Positions 54,709 to 64,000 of a stretch of DNA of 64,000 bases are shown here, piece after piece. How positions within the stretch are numbered: position 1 is the stretch's first letter; each line of letters opens with the position of its first letter. The notes beneath the pieces were generated by a model. The model saw nothing but the letters and a program-made list of their open reading frames with translations. It searched no databases and was not told the DNA's origin. A program made the position numbers and the translations under genes. This DNA comes from Agriotes lineatus (Eukaryota > Arthropoda > Insecta > Coleoptera > Elateridae), in assembly GCA_940337035.1 (NCBI GenBank), contig CALNHX010002799.1:1-64000 (forward strand). Direction: 5' to 3'.

Positions 54709-55252
54709 CAGTATAATTCCTTTATAACGAACTCGCTTTTAACATACAAATGCCTAGTTTATTTGTTCTTTTAAAACATACTTCTTTTGTCATCTACTTC
54801 TTATACAACGTACAAAGAATACATCCTGCAAGCTGCATATTTTCTTTTATAACGTTCTTGACATTCAATATCATATTTTATTTTTACATGCTTTGCAAGT
54901 TTGTTTAAGAAATGCACCTCCAAATTCAGTCGTTTGTCAACTTTTCTGCCATGTTGACGCTGATATTTTTGTCGCTAAAAAGGGGATAAAGACAACAAGA
55001 TTCCTAGAAAGCAAGAAAACACCAACAACGACATTTTGAATGTATCCTTAAAGATTAAAAGTTATTTACAACACTATGTACTGAAAACTCGAAACAGGCA
55101 CTCATACTAGATATTTTTAAAGAATTATTTGCGTATAGTCTACTTTCATATTTTGTTTCTGAATACTCAGGTAAGTGTATGTTTTTTTTAAATACTTCAC
55201 TTATAACAGATTTTGATGGACCGGGCACTTACGTTATAACCAAGTTGTACTG
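54709..55252. mobile_element. Tigger/pogo-like MITE
   Basis: The ends CAGTATAATTCCTTTATAACG and inverted CAGTACAACTTGGTTATAACG are flanked by TA (54707-54708 and 55253-55254). 'tataac' motifs recur inside (54840-54860, 55200). CAGTA-AA-T...TTATAACG is the usual pogo/Tigger start. The interior (544 bp total) shows no transposase. Confidence 0.7.
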
Positions 55253-55254
55253 TA

Positions 55255-56790
55255 TGTTTTCACTTTGAAGACCTAAACACGAAATATGCATAAAGAAGTG
55301 TTGTTGAATGTGCTCTGGTCTCTAAAACTGTGTACAAAAAAGGTTTCTACAGAGTATTGGCGTAAAAAAACAAGCCGATTTAACCAAACTCATCTATATC
55401 CAAAAGTTCTTAATTTCAACAGGATTTACTTTCAAAGCTCATGAGAAGATATTGATTTTTATTAATAATTTAATCTGTTGCACAAGAGCTCGATTTTTAG
55501 TTGTTCTTTTTCTTATTTTTTGTATTACTATGTTACTTTTATATCTATGTCGTAAGTTTATTTTTAATATATTTAATTATATTTTTGCACTTTGCATTCT
55601 ATTGTTACTCCTTGTATCAATGTTTTATAGAATTTAAAACAGCAAAGTTTAAGAGAAAGATATCTATGTTGTAACGACTTTTGGTGACTTGATATACCCA
55701 ATTAATATTCAAACGTTTTAGCTCTTACAATTTCTTTATGGTTTATTGTCTTAATCATCATTTAATTTGCAACTAACTAATAACACTTATTTGACAAGTT
55801 AATTTATAATCATTAGTTAATGCTATCCGATAAGCAAATAGTATTATAATTATGCAGCTGATGTCCCAAGCAATGATTGGAATTTCACCAATTAAGTTCA
55901 AATTTAGTCTCAGTGCAAATCTAACACTTACTTGATTGCAGATATAAGTAATTACAAATTAAAATGTTTGAGACTTATCAACATATAATGATTATTAAAC
56001 TCAAAAAATTAACCACATTTTGGAAACATCTTACTGAAATTTAATACAGTCGATTATACCTAATCTCAAAACATCAGTTGTTATTATTATACCCGTTCTT
56101 ACATAATAAAATTTACTTTTTAAGTAGAAAAATGTCATAAAAACATATTTCCTTAAAACATAAAATTGGCATATCTTAGATACTCGGAAGTTCTCATACT
56201 AAAAAGCTGATTTGAAGACATAGCTAATTAAAAATATTTATTAAAAAATAAACCAGTGTATTTGAAATTCTATAAATTTACATCCTTAGTCTAATCGCTT
56301 TCACCACTTTTGAATATTGTACAATAAATGCAGACCAAATTCCAGTTGTAAGGGACCCTTGCGTATTAGTCGCTGCGACACGGTCGCCCCAACCAAGTCG
56401 CAGGCATAACATTTTGTGTCCATGCCTCATAGGAGACGATCTGCTGTGAGGCTGGCAAAACGCTCGAGCGTTTTCAACATTGGTCGTTGTCGCGGGTCAC
56501 AAACGTGGCCAGTTACATTAGAATCTGTAGAACACACCATTTCCTACAAATTTTTATTCGATAACAAATTCAATTTCAAATAGTTTGAAGTTAATATGTC
56601 AAAATATAAGAGCAACTAAAAAATAACATAAGTTAGTAACCTATATTAACATTATAATACAAATTTATATAAATTAAATAGGCTAAATTAGAAACATTCT
56701 TTTAAACAGTAAGTTTCTGTACTGTTATGTAGCTAGTAAATTGACAGCCAAAAAATACACGCAGAAAGTGAATATTCTCTGCACTCTAAT
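55255..56790. other. No feature recognised; GC-richer patch at 56355-56520
   Basis: Strongly AT-rich for the first 1.1 kb. The hydrophobic 61-codon frame at 55452-55637 is low complexity and unsupported. The GC-rich patch, GCGACACGGTCGCCCC to GTCGCGGGTCACAAACG, has no recognisable content. Confidence 0.35.
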
Positions 56791-56814
56791 AAGCATACTT
56801 TGATTGGCTAAAAT

Positions 56815-57045
56815 TGCCAAGTGTCAAGTTGAAAAACTATATTTTCAGTAATAATAGAACGAGAGGTCAAAATATTGCCGACAATAATTTTTGCTATTCA
56901 GATACGAGTTTCTGCGGCGACGAAAAAAACGACGAGTGCTTGCACGAGTCGTTATTTTCTAAAGCAACAGAAACGAGACAATCTGAACAACAAAAATTGT
57001 CTGCAATATTTCGACCTAGAGTCCTATTCGTCTTGACAATTTAAC
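56815..57045. repeat. Fold-back element with a perfect central palindrome
   Basis: The left half (GTCAAGTTG...AGGTCAAAATATTGCCGACAA) and the inverse of the right half (GTCAAGACG...AGGTCGAAATATTGCAGACAA) are similar over about 100 bp. The centre CGACGAGTGCTTGCACGAGTCG (about 56930-56951) is nearly perfect. Flanking duplication not identified. Confidence 0.6.
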
Positions 57046-57056
57046 TTTTCATAAAA

Positions 57057-57205
57057 AAATAGTTACAGAAAAAAATGTCGCTGAAATAAAGCTCCTCGAA
57101 ATATTGTCATTACAATAATTGTAACAAAAAAAATTGTCGCTGATATAAAGCTCCTCGAATTATTGTCGCTGAAATAAAGCTCCTGGAATTATTGTCACTA
57201 AAATA
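57057..57205 (+). repeat. Short tandem repeat (about 30-bp unit, three copies)
   Basis: TGTCGCTGAAATAAAGCTCC followed by TCGAA or TGGAA and TATTGTC occurs at about 57075, 57138 and 57167. The first copy has an extra 34 bases. Confidence 0.7.
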
Positions 57206-57316
57206 ATCTTATAATTGGTAGTTTATTTTTAAATTGAAGAATGCCATTGGTTGACAATGACACCAGTTAAATTGTCAATAGAATGCAAAAACTTTGTAGG
57301 AAAAATAGTATTTGAC

Positions 57317-57626
57317 CATATATATAATACACATATATTGCTGGTAGAGCCTGGAAACTTCAGAAAACATTACGGCGCCGACATAGTCTCACTTATAGTA
57401 TAACGCGTCTCGTGCGCATGCGTGTGAATTCGAACTCCGCCTTTAGAAGCGAATTTTAAACTTGACCACTTCCCCATTGGGCGGGACCACTTCCCTATTG
57501 GGCGGACGACGCCGCCGCGCTTGCGCACAGCTCACCGTATACATGAAGGAGTTGGTTGTGTGTCTCACTTCATCGGCCAGTTTCCCACTCATAGCCGCTA
57601 GCAATATAGTAAGTATTAGATATATG
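57317..57626. mobile_element. MITE with 14-bp ends and 8-bp TSD (copy 2, uninterrupted)
   Basis: Same family as 7032-7846. It starts CATATATATAATAC, ends GTATTAGATATATG, and has 8-bp duplications 'tatttgac' at 57309-57316 and 57627-57634. Outside one 20-bp tandem duplication (ACCACTTCCC(C/T)ATTGGGCGG, 57466-57505) and the missing inner MITE, it differs from copy 1 at only a few positions over 290 bp, suggesting recent activity. Confidence 0.88.
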
Positions 57627-57634
57627 TATTTGAC

Positions 57635-58561
57635 ACGCGTGCTGAAATAACAATTGCAAAATTCTTATAATTGCAGCATTCGCTACCACTAGTGCTGCAA
57701 CTGTTATACTCATTGTGCAATAAAGCTCTTTCCGCACTGTTATTAATGTCAATATACTATATTGCACTAAGTTTCACCATCTATGGTAACATGTTTTTCT
57801 AAGCACTCAAAGACCAACAGAATGGTTATTTAATGCATTGGTAGAGGAGTATTTGAAAACAGTGGCATGTTGTCTACATGGATGTTTTATGAAGTGTTGA
57901 TATTGATAACTTTTACTTCAGCACTACCTGCCGAAGTATTGCTTTCTACCTCGACCATTTTTCAAATTTACAATTTTTACGGTAGGTATGCTTGACAGAG
58001 ACAAGCTTATATACTGGTGTTACAAATAAATAAATAATTATAAGCTTGACTAATTATTAAATAGAATATAAAACACGCACTTCGTCTGGTTCTTTCTTGC
58101 GTAAACCTCCATGGAATAAATAAAACCAAGATTTTCCAGTTTTAAATTATGGACCTATATTATTGAACACGTTAACAATAAGCTGATGAATATAAAATTA
58201 TTAAGATTCATCATAAATAAGCAATTACAATTCCTCCAACAGCTGGATCTTCCCTGCACTGATTTGCAACAGCATATTCTATTTCATTGTAAAATTTCTA
58301 TGCTCTGCGTAAATGGACAGCTTTCTGTGCTGCTATTACGCCGTGCATGCAGAAACCACACAAGTTTAGGACTTGTAGGGTTTTTGCATTGAAGGATATG
58401 TTTCAACTGACGTCATATAGCAAAGAAGTGACCGTACTTGCAAGACGTTTTCTGAAGTAGCTCTGGAAACGTAGGCAAGGAATGTCTCTGTGAATCTGTG
58501 TTTTGAGTGAGAGTGATATCAAAGAGTTTTTTGTTTTGTGCCTCAATAATTATTAAGAAAA
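57635..58561. other. Region ahead of the CR1-like LINE, unassigned
   Basis: It may include the LINE's 5' UTR (last about 150 bases). The rest shows no recognised gene or repeat end. Confidence 0.35.
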
Positions 58562-59829
58562 ATGCAATCTGCCGATAGGAAGAAACGAGATACCATCAAG
58601 TTATCTCCTGATATTCTATCAAACACTGGTATTTCTTGGAAATGCAAACGTCGCAGCCATACAAATGCTCCAAACTCTGATGTGCTACCAAACATGGACT
58701 CCCCAAGCCAATCAGTAATACTGAGTGACTTAATGAGTGCAGTAAAATAGGTACATCTTAAACTAGCCGCCGTAATAAGACAACAGCAGTGGGATCTCCT
58801 TGATTCAGGCAACTTCTGTTCCAACAAAATCTACGAATTCGACTCTCGTCTTAAGAAATTTTCCAATAAAATCAAACTTGTTGATGCCCTTGCCCAAGAA
58901 AACAGTAAATTGAAGACTGATGTGTCTGAAATTTTGGAGAGGCTTAATCACCTAGAGCAACGCTTCCAACTAAACAATTTGGAATTGCAAGAAGTTTCCG
59001 AAACCTCAAACGAAAATATTTCTAAAATTTTAAAAATCTCTTCTGCTTTTGAATGCGATATAAAAAATAACGACATTGACATTTGCCATCGTGTTGCAAA
59101 GTTTAACAGTACCTACCTCGAACAAACCCAAAAACATGTAATTAGGTTCTTTTCCCGTCAGAAGAAGCAGTTATTACTTTTAGCCTTCAAGTAAAGCGAG
59201 TCCTGCATGCAAATGCTATCGGCTGCACCTCCAACCAGTGCATATTCATCACCGTTCCCCCAGTGTTGTTCCTGGCGTAAAAATTTTGGTGTCGAAAGTA
59301 GGGAAATGTTTTGTGCTAGATTTAGGGGAATTGTATTAGATTATAATGTTACCATCTATGCACAAGAAAACCGTCCATAGCAATCATAACACCTTAATAA
59401 ATATCGATACAAGTGTTACCACTATCATCGGTCGTGGTTGTACCTGTACAGCAGCCAAATTGCAGTTCTCGTCGCTACTTATTTTATATAGACTCATTAT
59501 CAGCTGACACATAAATTCTGCCCATCAGATGCTTTAACTTCAAATGTTGTATTGGAAAAAACTATGCAATTGTGCTGAATTTTTGTATTGGGGTGCTAGT
59601 GTCAATCTTTTTGTTGATTGTGCTAGATTTAACACAATTGTGCCAACAAGAACAACACTGCTTTCCTCTGAAAATAAGAATCTTTTCTTCGATGTGCGTC
59701 AACATGCCAGCATTTTGACTATAAATAAGTACCTATGGGTGAAAGATTGCAGCATCTTTATAAAAATCATTATTATGCACGTACCCACTGTATAAAATCG
59801 ATGGTTAATTTCGCCAAAGTCACAGAGTA
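58562..59829 (+). pseudogene. CR1-like LINE ORF1, interrupted
   Basis: It starts MQSADRKKRDTIKLSPDILS. After a stop at 58748 the frame shifts to QQQWDLLDSGNFCSNKIYEF, and a coiled-coil stretch follows (KLVDALAQENSKLKTDVSEI, LERLNHLEQRFQLNNLELQE). The RNA-binding core is FECDIKNNDIDICHRVAKFN and KHVIRFFSRQKKQLLLLAFK. After roughly 400 bases of unrelated or badly decayed DNA come FFDVRQHASILTINKYLWVK and, in another frame, KSMVNFAKVTE with a stop at about 59829. The NNLE-QE..ET..EN, D.DI.HRV, R-K..LL-A and YKYLWV-DG-IF order is that of CR1/L2-group ORF1. Confidence 0.65.
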
Positions 59830-60353
59830 ATTAAGATTAGAGTACGTTTTTTAGCTCACTAATATTTTTTGATTAAAAATGTAGTAATCGTTTTTTCTCC
59901 ATGCTCATCTAGTAAGTTACACTTACTTTGACATATCAATTGCAGGTAAGTTGATTTTACTGTTTGATTACTGGTTGTCATGACATTAGGGAAGTAAGGT
60001 AAAATCTACTCCCCAAGAGAAGTAAGTTAATTAAGTGTTATTACAGTAATTTTAGTTTTGTAAGTGATCTGAACGGGTTTGAACTTAACTAATCCTAACT
60101 TATTTGAAATGTAAAAACTTATTAAGATAAGTAGGGTTAGGGTATAATAGTAAATTTAAAAAAATATATAATAATGAAAATTACTCAAATTTTTGTTGGG
60201 CATGGAGAAAAATATTATAAGCATGCTCGGGAAGTAACTATCTACAACCAGTCTCGAACTTGGCCAGCCCTCGCTCGCTCGGGCTGGCAAACTCGTTCTC
60301 GACTGGTAAAAGCTACTTACTTCTCTTGATGCTTAAATAACTATTTTTCTTAT
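59830..60353. repeat. Spacer between LINE frames with a hairpin at 60221-60332
   Basis: The hairpin has outer arms GCATGCTCGGGAAGTAACTA-like and inverse GCATCAAGAGAAGTAAGTAG, inner CCAGTC(T)CGA / TCGACTGG and the centre GCCAGCCCTCGCTCGCTCGG. 'gaagtaag' motifs also occur at about 59990 and 60020. It was probably inserted between ORF1 and ORF2 of the LINE. Confidence 0.5.
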
Positions 60354-61190
60354 CATGGCGGTCTCAGTCTATTATCAAAATGTTAGAGGTCTTCGGACTA
60401 AAACTGTAAACGTTCAGAATCAGATCTCAGTTAATAATTATAATGTCAAGGTGTTTTACCGAAACCTAGTTATTGGGCTCCACTGACTCAGCTGACATTT
60501 TTGATGCGCGGTACGTATGTAGTATACCTTCGTGACAGAGAATATTTAAATATATCCAAAGGTGGAATTCTGATTGCCGTATTAAAAAAGTATTCTTCGG
60601 TGAGGTTACAGCGGTGGGAAAACAGCGCTGAAGATGTATGGGTGCAAACTATGATTAAATTTGGACATGAGCTAAATATCAAATGTTATGTGTATATATT
60701 CTGTTTAGCTCGCCAGCTGCCATATACGAAACTCATCTAAGTAATAACCAAAATTGCTATTTCCAGGTTGTAGGTACAAAGTTTATAGTATTGGAAATTA
60801 TAAGTTGCCTGGCATTGAATAGTTGGTAAAAAATTACCACAGCGTCGATTACATTGCCAGTCATTCAAATGTTAGTGCTAGCTTAATTGACTGTTTTAAC
60901 CGTGTTGATTTAATTGAATTTAATGTGGTATTAAACTCTTATGGGCGTATTCTTGACTTAGTTTTCTCAGATTTACATTTGATCGTGTCCGATATTAGTA
61001 ACTTTTCATTAAGTGCAATCGACATCCAACGTCTCCTATCCTTATTACATTCTCACTGAACAACACTGCTCTCAAATCAGACAAAAGATCTATACTTAAA
61101 TATCCGTTCTTGAATAGTTATTTACTATGCAGGTGGGATAAGTGCATCATTAATATACGTGTGTGTAAACTATAAACGAGTGCGCAGCAT
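60354..61190 (+). pseudogene. CR1-like LINE ORF2, endonuclease part
   Basis: It starts MAVSVYYQNVRGLRTKTVNV. In several frames follow YFTET-like NLVIGLH, YVVYLRDREYLNISKGGILI AVLKKYSSVRLQRWE (about 60510-60620), NYKLPGIE (about 60800), VIASHSNVS and LIEFNVVLNSYGRILDLVFS (about 60910-60970). These match the apurinic-like endonuclease of CR1-group LINEs (YYQN.RGLRTK; RGGGVLIA; GDFNLPGI.W; N.YGRILDLVFS). Many stops. The continuation is displaced to 62840 and 63600 by later insertions. Confidence 0.7.
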
Positions 61191-61211
61191 GAGTTATGTA
61201 AGCACACAACT

Positions 61212-61440
61212 ATAAAAATCTGGTGTGATACACGCACACAAGTTCCTTTTACAGTGATCTTATAATTAGCGAAAAATTAGATTTTTAATTTTTAAGCATT
61301 TGTCAAAAAGTTCTACAAAAATCGTACAAAATAGAGCGTTAGTTGAAGAGACTCTAAAATTTTAAGATGAATTCAAAAATGTAATAATAAATCGGGTATT
61401 CTATTTAAAATAGGAGTTAATAAAAAAACAAAAGAAACCC
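61212..61440 (+). mobile_element. HINE-like element, copy 4 (5' part)
   Basis: AAAAATCTGGTGTGATACAC is followed by the subterminal ACTTCC-like site (here AGTTCCTTTTACAG) and body sequence up to AAAGAAACCCAT. It then stops matching the full-length copies at 9441-12263. Truncated at the 3' side. Confidence 0.7.
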
Positions 61441-61512
61441 ATTATTCTAAAAATTGTAGTTCTGCCTATTATAAACTGACATTGTCCTCGGTGTAATACC
61501 TACCTAGTTAAA

Positions 61513-61659
61513 TAGCTATTTATGCAATAAGTGCTAAAAGTCGACGTTTATGCACGAGACATGAAAATTATGAAACTCAGCCTTCGGCTTCGTTACATAA
61601 TTTTCATGTCTCGTGCATAAACGACTTTTAGCACGCGTTGCATACGATATTTTATCTAT
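61513..61659. repeat. Near-perfect 147-bp hairpin with ends shared with 63291-63437
   Basis: The arms AAGTGCTAAAAGTCG(A)CGTTTATGCACGAGACATGAAAATTA and their inverse form a long stem around CAGCCTTCGGCTTCG. The outer parts, TATTTATGCA and inverse TGCATACGATATTTTATCTA, are the same as the outer parts of the hairpin at 63.3 kb, which has a different centre. Confidence 0.75.
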
Positions 61660-62092
61660 GACCTTAATTTTACTGTTATTAATCCATAAATATAGATTTA
61701 ACAAAGGTTTGCATCTACGACACTTCTAATTTATGTCATAATAAACAGTAGGCCACCCCGCGCTGGCGAATGTTTTGGAAACCAATACTGTCAAAGTCAG
61801 TTATCAAAGGTAATTATTAATACTGCACATTTGACTGTACTCATTACATAACGCTTTAATTATTTCAAAAACACTTTACCTCTAACGCAAGAAGTAACTA
61901 GAATAATTTTACAACTTCACTTCCAGTTCGAAATTGTAGTTTATAACCTCACTTCACTTTATCTCACACTCGCGCTAAAAGTAAACAGCTGATTTCTTTA
62001 AACACGGTAAACTATAAAACGTCACTTTTAGTGAAAAAAGCTAGCGCTAAAAAGCCTACTTTTAGTGGTGGTCGTAGATAAACCAAATTATA
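61660..62092. other. No gene recognised
   Basis: AT-rich DNA between two partial HINE copies. 'gctaaaa(g/a)...ctacttttagtg' near 62040 recalls the arm of the hairpin at 61.5 kb. Confidence 0.35.
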
Positions 62093-62530
62093 AAATCTGG
62101 TGTGATACATTCATACAACTTCCTTTTACAGTGATCTTATAATTAAATAGAAAAAAAAACAAAAGACACCCATTTTAGAAGTATTCAACTGGAAAATCAC
62201 CTATCTCACATCAATACACATTAAAAATGTAATAAAAATGTAAAGTTTAAAAAAATCGTTAGAGCCGTTTATGAAAAAATCGAAAAAAACTGCAAAATCA
62301 CAAGAGCTTGCTGTCGCATCTAGATAGTACACGAAACTTATATATGAAGTTTTAACGCCATACCTCTTTTCGTTTTTGAGATATTCTGTTCACAGGCAGA
62401 CAGACAGACCAATAAACAAAAACATGCTTTTGGGTTCAGAGGACTCGAAAACGTGAAGATCTGTTGAAAACTCAATTTTGAAATTTTGGGGTGAATCCAA
62501 TACTTCATTTATCGTAAAAGAAAGTAATAA
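62093..62530 (+). mobile_element. HINE-like element, copy 5 (internally deleted)
   Basis: It starts AAAATCTGGTGTGATACATT and jumps after CTTATAATTA to AAATAGAAAAAAAAACAAAA, thereby missing about 165 bp of the full-length body. It ends in TATCGTAAAAGAAAGTAATA, where one base has changed in the terminal stem. (GACA)n is reduced to about 15 bases near 62398. Confidence 0.75.
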
Positions 62531-63276
62531 TGATGCCCAAAATTTAGAAAAGTGCATTAAGAGCAATGTCAGATCTGTCATTTTCAAAAATATTTTAGTA
62601 GGCAAATATCATTATGTCATTCATTTGACACTATTTCGGTTAGGTAATGAATCCATTACACCACTGGTGTAATGAAAGTTTGTCACCCAATGGAAATAGT
62701 GTCAAATGAGTGACGTAATAAGTCCTCATCCAAGCACAGATCGTTGTTCTCTCTCACTCTAGTGTGCCTTAAAACAAAACAACGAACTGCCCGTAACCTG
62801 GAAAGGACAAATACGTCAAATTGGCATCAAGGTACCCTAGTCTACCCTGAATCATTTCGGTATATACCTAACAACTAACAAATTTTACTCAATATTAAAC
62901 GACATTATTGACAATTACGTTCCGGTAAATCGCAATAAAAATTTCTCATATACAATATGATTTTCTTCCAAAAGCATTTTTGGGGTGAATCTAATACTTC
63001 ATTTATCGTAAAAGAAAGTAATAATGATGCATTATCACACATGTATTGCACAAAATTTTATCTACGACTGCCTAAAATTGAGAAAAGTGCATTAAGCGAA
63101 ATGTCAGATCTGTCATGTTCAAAAATATTTTAGTAGGCAAATGTCATTATGTCATTCATTTGACACTATTTCAGTTACGTAATGAAGTCATTACACAACT
63201 CAGTTGAGTAATGAAACCATTACATAATTGAGTGGTGTAATGAGCTTCATTACCTAACTGAAATAGTGTCAAATAA
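62487..63276 (+). repeat. Direct duplication of a HINE tail plus hairpin, separated by LINE sequence
   Basis: 62487-62711 and 62977-63276 are direct copies. Each consists of the last about 45 bases of a HINE (TTTTGGGGTGAATC...GTAAAAGAAAGTAATAATGA), a stretch with AAAGTGCATTAAG and ATGTCAGATCTGTCAT, and a hairpin whose arms are CATTTGACACTATTTC and inverse. The second copy carries 40 bases (ATTATCACACATGTATTGCA...) that the first lacks. The hairpins (62620-62711 and 63156-63276) share arms but differ in their centres. Confidence 0.75.
62840..62976 (+). pseudogene. CR1-like LINE ORF2, linker fragment
   Basis: The plus strand encodes FYSILNDIIDNYVPVNRNKN followed by FSYTI, a stop in place of W, and FSSK. 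FY..LN..ID.YVP...S...FPIWFS-L is the conserved linker between endonuclease and reverse transcriptase in CR1-like LINEs. It belongs with the fragments at 60354 and 63600. Confidence 0.65.
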
Positions 63277-63290
63277 GTTATCCCACTGGA

Positions 63291-63437
63291 GTAGATAATA
63301 GATATTTATGCATTAAGGGAGATATGAATATGTTTTTTCCCTGAGGTTGACATGTGTTACAGACCGAGGGCCTCTGGCCTCAACCGAAGGTAAAGAACAT
63401 GAATATCTCCCGTGGTGCATACAATATTTTATCTACT
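63291..63437. repeat. 147-bp hairpin with ends shared with 61513-61659
   Basis: The outer arms are GTAGATAATAGATATTTATG and inverse GTAGATAAAATATTGTATGC. The inner arms are AGGGAGATATGAATATGTT and inverse CGGGAGATATTCATGTTCTT. The centre is ACCGAGGGCCTCTGGCCTCA, which resembles the centre of the hairpin at 38.5 kb. Confidence 0.75.
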
Positions 63438-63599
63438 ATCATATTCGTAAAAGTAGTATGAAATTTCAAAATGTCATAATGACATTTAAAATTAGAATAT
63501 GTAAGTCACATCAAGGATTGCCTCATTGTATGGTTGCTAAGATGTTAATTGTAGTTGCATTGTTACCATGAGTTTGAGGGAGAAATAATTTGACAAGTC

Positions 63600-64000
63600 C
63601 CTTGGGAGTTATGAGTAGCTTTTCATATTTTGTTTCTATGACGAAAATGTACAATATCATGTTGCTAGTAGATAAACCAATTTACGAAAACAGCGTACAA
63701 GTGAATTACGATGCCCACGATTAACTAATAACAACTTAAATACAATTAAGTGCTAATTTTCTGACATTAAAAATCTGTTAGCAAATATCAAAATAAATAA
63801 CTCCAGAGGGCCTGACGGTATAGATCCATTTCTTGTAAAAATGTGTCCTTATTCTCTTTCATACCCATTAATTTTGGTGTTTAATAAATCTCTCCACGAA
63901 GGAGTCCAGATTACTGGAAACTGGTTTACGTTACCACAATTTTTAAATCGGGCGATAAAGCTAACGTCTGCAATTAGCTTCCAATATCTAAATTGTCAAT
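63600..64000 (+). pseudogene. CR1-like LINE ORF2, start of reverse transcriptase (runs off the edge)
   Basis: DIKNLL-ANIKINNSRGPDGIDPFLVK (about 63755-63840) is the opening motif of LINE reverse transcriptases (K.NKS.GPDGI...FLK). MCPYSLSYPLILVFNKSLHE and GNWF follow, then a frameshift into FKSGDKANVCN-like sequence (about 63945-63975). The remainder lies outside the window. Confidence 0.7.

Noticed and set aside
55452..55637. 61-codon hydrophobic frame as a small membrane protein
   Set aside because: Low-complexity AT-rich DNA readily encodes Phe/Leu/Ile runs; no conservation or context supports it.

Overview
This 64 kb window is AT-rich, intron-bearing nuclear DNA of an animal, almost certainly an insect. 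A beetle is my best guess from the mix of mobile elements, but nothing in the sequence proves the order. Two host genes can be modelled exon by exon. One is a complete GAS41/YEATS4 homologue (YEATS-domain histone reader, 226 aa, four exons, minus strand, 5679-6510). The other is a complete TMEM201/Samp1/Ima1 homologue (inner nuclear membrane protein, 749 aa, five exons, plus strand, 14508-28104), whose last intron is 11.2 kb long and packed with transposon remains.

Nearly everything else is mobile DNA, much of it nested. From left to right: a dispersed repeat (1-905) holding a Tc1-like derivative; an RTE-type LINE 3' half (2028-3431); a decayed cysteine-rich gene of transposon-associated type (3553-4620); GAS41; a three-layer nested insertion with matching target-site duplications (TSDs) at every layer (6899-8719); three HINE/DINE-1-like elements, two in head-to-tail contact (9441-12263); and a Tc1-type element just upstream of TMEM201 (12638-14221). 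The TMEM201 intron holds a 40-bp-TIR MITE, a hAT derivative, an RTE fragment, a palindromic MITE, a mariner fragment, a broken Crypton-like tyrosine recombinase, a solo LTR, a striking array of inverted 12-mers, a THAP-domain pseudogene and a GC-rich island.

After TMEM201 come Helitrons (29878-30500, minus; 31921-32696, plus, the latter inside a Harbinger-type element), a second copy of the first repeat, a complete but dead Tc1 DD34E element (34681-35848), a mariner-type transposase split by an insertion (37870-39067), a 1.5 kb near-perfect palindrome with TA duplications (40156-41663), a full-length but frameshifted Jockey-type LINE with a 13-bp duplication (42531-46826), a complex tandem repeat (47000-53640) interrupted by two TA-flanked elements, a Tigger/pogo-like MITE, a second empty copy of the middle-layer MITE (57317-57626), and a CR1-type LINE running off the right edge that has been cut into pieces by HINEs and palindromes (58562-64000).

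I see no rRNA, no convincing intact tRNA, no CRISPR array and no operon-like structure. The most unusual signals are structural: nested elements whose insertion order can be read directly, and a recurring class of 80-150 bp hairpins, some with the same ends but different centres.
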